A stretch of DNA of 64,000 bases from positions 124,394 through 188,393 of the forward strand of contig VXAA01001099.1 of the NCBI GenBank assembly GCA_013399115.1, given 5' to 3'. Positions 39,333 through 47,999 of this stretch are shown in pieces. The position numbers and the translations under genes are program-made. Every line of letters begins with the position of its first letter. Within the stretch, counting starts at the first letter, position 1. Source of the stretch: Anseranas semipalmata (Eukaryota; Chordata; Aves; Anseriformes; Anseranatidae). The notes beneath the pieces are model-generated. The model had not been told where the DNA came from and did not search any database. It saw only the letters and a list, made by a program, of their open reading frames with translations.

Positions 39333-39338
39333 ATTAAA
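39333..39338 (+). terminator. ATTAAA polyadenylation-type signal in the LTR
   Basis: ATTAAA is the common variant poly(A) signal and is kept in both LTR copies (18606-18611 on the minus strand). Its position about 115 bp before the LTR end fits an R/U5 processing signal; not shown functionally. Confidence 0.35.
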
Positions 39339-39450
39339 CTATCCTTATCTCAACCTGTGAGTTTTTTTTCTCCCCCTCTTCCTTTGAGGAGGGGGAGTGA
39401 GAGAGCGGTTGTGGTGGAGTTCAGCTGCCCAGCAGGGTAAAACCACCACA

Positions 39451-39455
39451 AGAAG
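39451..39455. repeat. Right target-site duplication (AGAAG) of the plus-strand LTR
   Basis: Exact copy of 38845-38849 directly abutting the LTR end. Confidence 0.85.
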
Positions 39456-40345
39456 TTTCTGCAAAATACGTTTTTGATACGCCTAAGAATTTGGGTATAA
39501 ATAAATAAATGTTGGTATTTTGGTCACTGAAGTCTAGGGTTGAATATTAATCTCAATAAAAGCCCCCCAGAATAAACTGTCAACCTTTGTTTTCACTTGT
39601 GAAATGTCTTAAGAGTTAGCAGAATCAATGTTGTATTATTTAATCTGTTTTAAGAACATTTGACACACAAAATGAAATGCTGCAAGTATAGCTTGTTGAA
39701 AGGGCTTGCCTTCATTGCAGTAAGGATAAATCTAGAGGAGTGTCTTTCAGTTTATCTGTTGAATTGGTGTTAAGCAGCTTGAGATCGGAATCATCCCCCT
39801 ACCAGTTAAAGAAAAACTTTTTTTGGACTATGTGACACTTGAACAAATTCAGCAGTTACTACATCTCAGTACTGTAAGAAAGAGAGAGGCAAATTAGAGA
39901 CTGGCTAAAGCAGAATGACACAGAAGACTTTTGAAAATATCGACCCTGCGTTAGGAAGAAGAAAAGAAAAAAAAAAAAAGATAAATGAACAGACAGATGG
40001 AATGTAAGAAAGAGGAAAAAGAATTCTCAATGGAGGTAATATGAAAGAAAATCTTTAAAGAGAGCGATGAATATCTCGTCTTAGGTGGATATAGTTAAAG
40101 TGAATACCAAACTGACCTTAGGTCAGATCTAAGCAGCAGAGCCAATGTTTGTAATCCACCCAAAGTGTCTTAAAATCTACCCGCATGGGCATCTGATACT
40201 GAGTCTTTCCTTGCTACAGCCTAGTCAGTGATCAGAAGTTTTTGCTAGCTCCCAGAACATCACAAACCCCTTCATCTCCGCACTCTTGTGTCATGCTGCC
40301 TCACATCGTTGCACCAAAGGGTTCCATGCCTGGGCTGCTGTTATC
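39456..40345. other. AT-rich unique sequence, no gene seen
   Basis: Nothing recognisable apart from an A-run near 39968-39979. Confidence 0.5.
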
Positions 40346-40350
40346 TCACA

Positions 40351-40380
40351 CATTTGTAATAATATGAATTATTACAAATG
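40351..40380. repeat. Perfect hairpin: 13-bp arms, 4-nt loop
   Basis: CATTTGTAATAAT (40351-40363), loop ATGA, then the exact reverse complement ATTATTACAAATG (40368-40380). The word ATATGAATTATTA from its right half recurs at about 40382 and 40420, so a local duplication of hairpin-derived sequence extends to about 40430. Confidence 0.85.
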
Positions 40381-40667
40381 ATATGAATTATTATTATACA
40401 TGAATATATGAAATAATATGAATTATTATTAGTCCTGCCCACTGTATAGGGGTAATGCAAGAAGGTCAATAAAAGGTGCTGGGATTTTCTGGGCAATCAG
40501 TGAGGGACATGTGACAGAAACGGGTTTAGAAGTAGAAGTTTTGACAAGACACCTCCTGATTCCACTGGGCAGTATGAGCAGGCAAGGAGATTTGGGACTT
40601 CTTCAAAAACATAAACGGTGTATATATACTGATCTGTGTATAAACAACCACTTCTACAACAGTTGTT

Positions 40668-40862
40668 TCACAGAATCACAGAATCACAGAACCAATCACA
40701 GAATCTTTTAGGTTGGAAGAGACCTTCAAGATCACCTAGTCCAACCTAAGACCTAACACTAACAATCCCTCCACTAGACCATGTCGCTAAGCTCTGCATC
40801 CAAACGTCTTTTAAATACATCCAGGGATGGTGACTCGACCACTTCCCTGGGCAGCCTGTTTC
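40668..40862 (-). mobile_element. 5'-truncated CR1 LINE, minus strand
   Basis: The 3' end lies at 40668 as an octamer tail of TCACAGAA units, followed on the plus strand by the characteristic bird CR1 text 'ggttggaagagaccttc' and 'agtccaacc'. Minus-strand translation from 40860 to the stop at 40774-40776 reads NRLPREVVESPSL..., the C-terminus of CR1 ORF2, in frame and intact. Similarity stops at about 40862, so about 195 bp remain, a typical 5'-truncated insertion. Its well-kept C-terminus makes it younger than the copies at 21-22.7 and 46.9 kb. Confidence 0.9.
40774..40860 (-). pseudogene. CR1 ORF2 C-terminal remnant
   Basis: Twenty-eight codons plus stop encode the last residues of the CR1 reverse transcriptase-like protein (RLPREVVESPSL then VFKRRLD and a terminal valine). 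The open frame continues rightward to 40965 into non-CR1 sequence by chance. It has no catalytic domain. Confidence 0.85.
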
Positions 40863-40869
40863 TTTTCAC

Positions 40870-43620
40870 ATAAAGGTTTTTAACTTCTTTGGTGTAGCTC
40901 AGCTTTTCAAATTTGTCATAAGCCAAACACAAAGTGAAAAGAAAGACAAGGAAGGTTAGATTCATGATACTTACTACTCATTTCTGTGTTCTCAAAAATT
41001 CAGGGCAGGCATACAAAAACACTCATACTCTTACATTTTCTTTACAGACAGAAAATCAAATCAGGTAGACATTACAGAACTGGACACAGAGTATAAAAGA
41101 AAATTTATATCAGTAAAGATCAATAAGGGAGAAGGAATAAAAAGTAGAGATATCAAAATAAAATCACACTTCTTGGAGGTCTCATCCATTAGGAAATTTG
41201 CACATATTTCAGCAAAACCACTATTTCTCTTCAAGAGGGTACGTCTGTTTCTGCAAGACCATATTATATGAGTGAGTCTGAAGAGTGAGTCTGAAAAAAT
41301 AATTTCTTTGAGTGAGTCAATACATATCCTAGATCAGCTGAGAGCAAAAGGTCAAATAAGGAGGTAAGGACACTGAGATGAATCCCTAGAGCTGAATTTT
41401 CAAAAGAGTGCATCTATTTCCTGTTTATAATAAGGTAGCTGTCTACTTAGGTGAAACAATGATGGATGAAACAAAATAATTAAAAAAATATTGTTATTTT
41501 CCTTTTTGGGGGAAATAGCTCTTAAAATGTATTGATTGAAATACCACTTGTCAGATTTCTGTTGAGAAGTGAATAGATCTTTGTCACTTTATGAGATACT
41601 AAATTCTGATTACAGTCTTGATTACAGCTGAGCAAATGCTGATGGTATGAAAATAATATATTTTCCTTAAGATATGTAAAAATATATATAACTTTTTTTA
41701 GAGACACAAATAAACTTAAGGACAGGAAACTCTCAAAGATTTCATATCGTTTTCTGTCATAATTTTAATGAAAATTTCCTATTCATACCACATATGGAGA
41801 ACAAAAGGACTTTTTTTTCTCCTAAAAATCCCTTGAACATATCTTACAATTTAAGCCAAAGAATGCATAGTTGGAAACCAAGTATAATTTTGTTGGAAGA
41901 TGGAATTATCTAGACTATAGCTAGACCTTTCATAGTTTTAGGACAATTCTGAGTCTCTGCCAGTAAGTAACCACTATTTAATAACATGCCTTTCAAAGAT
42001 ATGGAATACCACATACCAACAGATCAGACCTACAGTTCATATTATCAAGCACTTGTGTGATCTTTATTAGCAGATGGAAAATAATGTGCCACCATTGAAC
42101 ATTTGCAACTAAACAATGTCCTCACAGTACAAAATAAATGCCAAGAGAGGCAAAATTCATCTTAAAACAACTAGGTAGAAATGGAGAGGTAGAACTAGAA
42201 TGTGATGAGGAACCGGTGAAATTTTCAGTTGTATAATGTATCCAATATATCAGTCCTTAAAAGATGGTGACAAGCTGAAAGACGTCTTGAAAAGAGCTAC
42301 AAAACTGACCTGATGACTGGAATATGTAATATAAGGAGAAAAAAATGTTTAAATTTGTAATATTGAATTGGATTACATCTTTAAAAAAAAATGGTTGCCC
42401 AAAATATTATTTCATAAAAGTTGAATATGTTCACATGGAAAATTGATTTTCATATACAGTTGTGGAGAACTAAAATTGTTGAAATAGCCTTCTCTGTTTT
42501 TCTTTTAACTGTCAAGAGAAAGTTTTCCCCAGTGTGATGATTTTTCCCTAATACTAAGCAACTAACATTTAAAGATTGAAAAAAAAAAATCAATATTGAA
42601 TAGAAATGTCTCAAAAATTTTTAAGCAATTTTTAGATTTAAAGATTTTGTCAACTCACTGTTTAAAACCTACATTTTTTCATAATATTCAAACCAGAATT
42701 TTATATGTATATTCATATATATATTTTTAACTTTGAATATTTTCTTGGGACAAAAAAAAATCCAGCCATTACAGAGTTACAGTTTACCAAAGAGGATATT
42801 AAAAGATGTCTACATCATAGTCATAAAAATGTCCTGAACTGGAAGTAGAAAAGAGTATTTATTCTCTCCAAATAATGGCAGAGCAAGAAAAGGACTCCAG
42901 CAATTTTCTAATAAGAAGTTGGAATTTGAAACTAGAAAAATTAGTTTTAAAAGCTTATTTTCTAAAATACAGCTAGCAACTAAGGGCTGAGCCAGGAATG
43001 ACTTAATGGAATTCTGCTGCACATGTTTATTCAAAGGTCAGGTGACATGATTGTAACAACCCCTCTTGACCTCAAAATCTATGCCCTTCCAAATACATAA
43101 TTGATGATTATGCAATCACATGTCTGTAGAGAATGTTTCTTCTACTCTGTTAAATAGGTAAGCTTATATTTGATTGAAAGCATGAGTATTGATATCCATT
43201 ATACATTGTCAGCTTAGTTAGTGCATGATATGATAATTACTCACATATAGTCAATTGTTTTCATCCGATTAGGCAATTATCCACAATAACTTTTGACAAG
43301 GAGTTTCACTGACTCCTTTGAATCAATGATTTATTGTATAAAAATGTACCTATTTTTAACTGAATTAAATCCAACATGTTTTCATTTCATTTGGCCTATT
43401 CCCATTCCAGTACTCCATTCTAACATAGGACAGGTAACATGAAGCACATGCAAATTAAGTTATGCAAAGATTATGAATTCTCTAATCTAGAAATACTCTA
43501 TAAATTTTATATCTTATCAAATATGCAAATACTGTAATTAAATAATAGAGAAGTTGTGGTAGAGAACTTTTTTTCCTAGAGAATGTTGCAGTCCCTGAGG
43601 CAGCAATAATCTCACCACAA
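40870..43620. other. AT-rich unique sequence, no gene seen
   Basis: No exon, RNA gene or mobile element recognised. Confidence 0.5.
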
Positions 43621-43621
43621 T

Positions 43622-43741
43622 GTATATATACCCACATACAGGTATACAAATATGCTTATACAGAATGTATGTATATATAGATATATATATAAGTATGTTT
43701 ATGCATATATAATATGTTCATACATATATCCATATATATGT
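43622..43741. repeat. Degenerate TATA/TGTA-rich tract
   Basis: A 120-bp tract of TATATA, TGTATA and CATATA words. It yields Tyr/Ile-rich ORFs on both strands that are artefacts. Confidence 0.75.
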
Positions 43742-43972
43742 AGCTCAAATGCATTGGAGGTACCATCTGCTTTCAAATGGCTTATGAAATCACAGTGTCT
43801 ATCTCTCTCTGTAAGTGCAAATTTTGATGTGCAACAAATAATCTCCTCCTGGTCTATCAAAACTGACAATATACTTTTCATGTTTTAGGATAATATTCTC
43901 TATATACATATAAACAAACACTCAAGTATATAAATATATTCTTGGGATTCTCACCTACATGCTATGCATAAT

Positions 43973-44044
43973 GATACTGATACTGATACTGATACTGATA
44001 CTGATACTGATACTGATAATAAGAATAAGAATAAGAATAAGAAT
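43973..44044. repeat. Compound hexanucleotide array (GATACT)7 GATAAT (AAGAAT)4
   Basis: Seven perfect GATACT units (43973-44014), one GATAAT transition unit, then four perfect AAGAAT units (44021-44044). Two hexamers with no simple one-step relation follow one another without a gap. Confidence 0.9.
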
Positions 44045-44049
44045 GATAG

Positions 44050-45270
44050 GTGGATATGACCAGCACTTCCCAGATATTTCACTCTAGTTGCTTTGATAAA
44101 ACATAGCCAATAAATTCTAATTTATTATTATTATCTAATTTCTAGGTCTAAGGCAGATGTCACAGAAAATGGATCAAAAGAAAAGACAAAAATTCAAAAT
44201 GTTATAACGGGGGTTTTACTTCATCATCCCAGTTTAACAGACTCATAGCTCAGAACTACTAAATGGTTTAACAAAAAGTGTAATCAATTTACAAATTTGC
44301 ACTGTATGTAAAATCTTTCTATCAGAAGCACAGATAATAAATAATATATAAACATATAAAAAGAGTTAATGATATCATATAATCTCTATATTATTTTCCA
44401 TCAAAGAGCTCAGTGCTTTACAAATGAATCCTGGTTTCATCCTGTTCAATTTACATTTCTCTCCTTCTTCCCTACAGAAGGAATAATAATGCTGAATATT
44501 ACACATACAGCAGCAGAAGAACAAAGGAAAACCCTGGATCCTTTGCATTGCAGTCCAAGGCTCCGGTACTGTTGCTGTGCTGTATCAATTATATTCTTTT
44601 ATTTCCTGTGTACTGCTTAAGTACAGAGAAGTAACTTTCCTGTGCACATTTAAGCCTTCATTCTTATTACAGAATCCTTATATGACACTTAAGTAATAAG
44701 AACTGATTTTAAATTTACTTTAAATGTAGTGTATGGCCTTTCAAAGGCTACCAAAAACTACCAAAGGGTTATAAAAAGTGGAAAAGAGTATTCAAACTTT
44801 ACTTTGAATAAGAAAAACCTTATTTGATTACCAAAATTATGCCCTAAATAATAACTTCAAGCACTACTTCACCTGTGGGAAATATAACAAACATTGCTTT
44901 GAAGAAATTTAATTTTGTGACAAAAGCTGCTTGTATGGGTTTTACATAAAACTTTTTATGCCAGTGTTAGAACATCTGCTTATCTTTAATTAATACACTA
45001 TTCAAATAAATTCACAGCAAAGGACTTGTGCTTCCTTTTTGTTTGCTTCAAACTAAGCATGTCACTTTACTGTCTTCAGGTGCTCCTTTATTCCACTGTA
45101 TAGAACAGTACTCTAACATTACTACTCTTTCATAAGAATTTTTCTTTTTAAGACAGAGCTTGTAGAAAGTGTAGTAAAAGCATATGTTAGGTATTTGGTT
45201 TTATTCTAATGGGGATAGATTTAATAGTTAGATGCAGATAGCTTTGATAATTTCACTTATAAATGAACCC
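44050..45270. other. AT-rich unique sequence, no gene seen
   Basis: No recognisable gene or repeat. Confidence 0.5.
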
Positions 45271-45273
45271 TAG

Positions 45274-45437
45274 CACAGGATGCCCAGAGAGGCCGTGGAG
45301 TCTCCGTCCTTGAAGATACCCAGAACCTGACTGGAAATGGTCCTGGCCAACCTGCTCTAGGTGGCCCTGGTCTTAGCAGAGGGGCTGGACCATCTCAAGA
45401 GATCTCTTTCTACTTCAGGTCTTCTATGATACTGTGA
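45274..45437 (+). mobile_element. 5'-truncated CR1 LINE, plus strand
   Basis: About 164 bp of CR1 3' end. Plus-strand codons from 45277 read RMPREAVESPSLKIP, then an in-frame TGA, and continue as LEMVLANLL to the normal ORF2 stop TAG at 45358-45360. The 3' untranslated text (ctggaccatctcaagagat) leads to the octamer tail TTCTATGA TACTGTGA ending at 45437. Opposite in orientation to the copy at 40.7 kb and somewhat more diverged. Confidence 0.88.
45277..45360 (+). pseudogene. CR1 ORF2 C-terminal remnant with premature stop
   Basis: Twenty-eight codons including the terminal TAG. An in-frame TGA interrupts the segment after KIPRT; otherwise the PREAVESPSL and VLANLL words match the CR1 C-terminus. 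Confidence 0.8.
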
Positions 45438-45439
45438 GC

Positions 45440-46850
45440 TCTGGCACAGGTCTCCTTGTGTGTTGAAAGCCCGAAGTGTCCCCGGTGCAGCAGACTCACT
45501 GAGCAGCTTTTCGATGGCTTTTACAAACAGGGTTGAGAACCTTCCAAAACCATAAGCTGAAGGACAGCAGTAGGTAGAGAAAGGATGATGAGAGCTAGAG
45601 AAAGCATCCATGTATAGTGTTTACTGCTGACATCCTCAGTACAACATAAATCTAAAGCATTAATATTTTTCAAAATGCACTTAATTACACTCTGGATGCT
45701 CCACTCATTATACAAGAAGCTTATGCTTGACATCTGGGCATCTGACTTGATGGAATCAATACTACCCTACAAGTTTAAACAGGGCTTTGTATCTTTCTGG
45801 AGACTACGCTTTCATGCAACTAAAACAAATCCATTCCTTACAGTATGAAGAAGTTCCCCCCAAGCCCCTTTTCAGTTAAGAGAATGGCTGAGCAAGGAAA
45901 GGCAGCAGTAAATTATCCATGAGGATAATCCATGAGGGAGCAAGCCTGGTGTATTACAGCCCACCCTGACACACACATTAAGTGGCTGCTGGGCATGGCA
46001 AACAGCAGCATTTCCTGCAGGTTTGAAGACAACATACACAGAGATGGAGACACAGCCACATGCTTGTTAAATATTTATAACACAATAGTTCAGAGGCCTC
46101 ACTGAAAATTAAAGGCCTACTATGCTAGGTATTATATAAACATGTGCAAATATACATCTCCTGCTTCAACATGTCCAGTCTCTGAAGAGTGCTGTTCTGA
46201 TGACTGGTTTCAGATTTAAAATGTGTTTTTTTGTTGTTGTCGTTTTTTTTCCTCCTGTCATTTCTCAGTCTCTTTCCGGGATAAGCTGGCAGATCTGTGA
46301 AGAAAAAAAAAAAGAAAATAATGACTATGAACTAAGCACCTTGGTAAAAAATCACGTTGTCAAGAAAGCAGTTTTCCCATTTGCTGATGCCTTGGCAGCT
46401 TAGTGTACGGTATAAAATGTCTTCTCTTCTGGGTTCATTTGAATTACAATGCTCAAAGAGAAGCGGAAAAGGAGAGATTTTTCCTGCTCGGCTGAGTTTA
46501 GCTGACTCTAAGATTGACAGTGCTGGAGATGAACATGGAAATGCAAAATATGTCAAAAGCAAGTGGCTAACGCTTCCTTGGAGGCTTTCTTGTAAGGATA
46601 ATGTGCTCACATTAGGATACAGCTTTGTGCACATGTGCATGCTTGTATCTTAATAGCTAGCATTGCAACTATGGTGAGTAATGGTGAGTAAATCCTTAGA
46701 ATTTAATGGAATTAGTCAGACAGTTATTGTTTTAATCAGTAATAGAATTTGCCTGATTATATAAGGATTGCCCAAAAAGACATAAGATGTGCTGTACTGA
46801 CCAACTCTGTAGATAAATAATTATTGAGCGTCTGTAGAATTATTGGTTTC
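45440..46850. other. Unique sequence, no gene supported
   Basis: The block 46332-46653 is open on both strands (102 codons minus, 98 plus) and of balanced composition. It shows no protein domain, but might be a conserved noncoding element or an old repeat. Confidence 0.4.
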
Positions 46851-46884
46851 AAGAGAGCACATAGCTCAGAGAATGTAGGGTGAG

Positions 46885-47090
46885 AGGAAATCTTAGACCA
46901 TGAAGCCTGTGCCTTGCACTGCTTTCCATCACACCTCTGGAATGAGTGCTCCTGGATCATTCCTGACAGACATTTCTCTAACCTGTTCTTGAAAACCTCC
47001 ACTTACAAGAAATCCGTGATTTTTCCAGAAAGAAATGTACATTTTCTTAATACCCAAACTACGCTTGATTCCAATGAACTCCAGCTCCAT
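46885..47090 (-). mobile_element. Ancient CR1/L3-type LINE fragment with ORF2 C-terminal remnant
   Basis: The plus strand reads 'tgacagacatttctctaacctgttcttgaaaacctcca' type text, the reverse complement of an old CR1 3' region. On the minus strand, from about 47002, codons give MEVFKNRLEKCLSGMIQE, which matches the FKxRLxxxLxGM pattern at the C-terminus of old CR1/L3 ORF2. Upstream (right) similarity continues weakly to about 47090. No tail is visible. Confidence 0.65.
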
Positions 47091-47099
47091 CAGTGAGAA

Positions 47100-47880
47100 T
47101 GATAATGACCTCCCGACTCTGAATATGAGAGCATCTTAAGCCAAGAAGAGTAAAATGAGAAATCTAAATGCTAAAAATTCAAAAGGACCTTGTTAAGCTG
47201 TAGAGAGAATTGTTAAACAGGAATAAAAGGAATGAATGATGCAGCTGTATGATGTGGAAGCAGAAGTAACATGCACAGATGTGACAAGTGTGCTAGCAGC
47301 AGTAAGCCATCAAATGTGGAAACAAGAATAATTTCCTTCTAAGGGCATGAAAGGCAGGAACCAAATGAGGAAACCACTTAGAAGAATGGAGACAGAACAC
47401 AATCTCCACTTTATGCTCTTAATAGAGAAAGAATTCAGGTGCCATTTCTATTCATTTTGACATACAAAATTCTCATAGCAAGTAGGTGCCTTAGTATTTT
47501 TGCAGGGGGTTGGCTTCAGTCTTAATTGTCAGGTGTGTCAAAGAGGAAGGGACTGAATGAAAAAGGAATGAAAGACAAACTGTCTTGTCTCACTTTGTCC
47601 TTTTTTTTGTGCTTTCACAATAACCCGAAGACTACATCAGAAAACTTACCAGCAGAAAGGAGTCCTTAAATAGTATGAAATCATCAGAGTATGCTCATAA
47701 CTCAATCTTTTTTCCTGAAGAGGAATAATCCTCAGCATATTCCACATCCCAGTCTTTGCACTAAATATGGACAAATTGCTTTCCATCACTTCTGTTGATA
47801 CAGAAGATCATTGAAGGTCTACTATTTTGCTACTGAAAGATATACTACTAAAGTAAATAGGAAGCACAATCTTTATATCC
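47100..47880. other. AT-rich unique sequence, no gene seen
   Basis: No recognisable features. Confidence 0.5.
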
Positions 47881-47884
47881 ACAA

Positions 47885-47995
47885 GAAAAAAGAAAAAGAA
47901 AAAGAAAAAGAAAAAGAAAAAGAAAAAGAAAAAGAAAAAGAAAAAGAAAAAGAAAAAGAAAAAGAAAAAGAAAAAGAAAAAGAAAAAGAAAAAAG
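47885..47995. repeat. (GAAAAA)n hexanucleotide tandem repeat, about 17-18 units
   Basis: An almost perfect array of GAAAAA units about 110 bp long with one-base length changes only at its two ends. Its plus-strand translation is a Lys-Glu repeat inside a 97-codon ORF (47811-48104), which is a repeat artefact and not a gene. Confidence 0.95.
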
Positions 47996-47999
47996 AACA

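Larger units (their letters stand above)
38850..39450 (+). mobile_element. Solo LTR, avian ERVL-type endogenous retrovirus, plus strand
   Basis: A complete 601-bp solo LTR, same family as 18491-19088. It begins TGTACTGGGTCTGG, ends AAAACCACCACA and is flanked by a perfect 5-bp duplication, AGAAG. The final 68 bases (39383-39450) are identical to the corresponding end of the other copy. Landmarks are TGATGTCA (39080-39087), AATAAA within a TATA-like AATAAAAG (39096-39103), a TA microsatellite (about 39279-39298), ATTAAA (39333-39338) and a C-rich/G-rich inverted repeat (about 39370-39396) just before the 3' end. By eye it keeps about 15 CpG dinucleotides against about 5 in the other copy. No proviral coding sequence is attached. 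A 146-codon frame crossing the LTR is an accident of composition, not a gene. Confidence 0.9.

Noticed and set aside
39000..39440. 146-codon plus-strand ORF
   Set aside because: It lies wholly inside the noncoding solo LTR and includes the translated TA microsatellite and the U5 hairpin.
18486..39455. The two LTRs as the 5' and 3' LTRs of one 20-kb provirus
   Set aside because: They are in opposite orientations, have different target duplications, differ in CpG content, and the DNA between them shows no gag, pol or env sequence.
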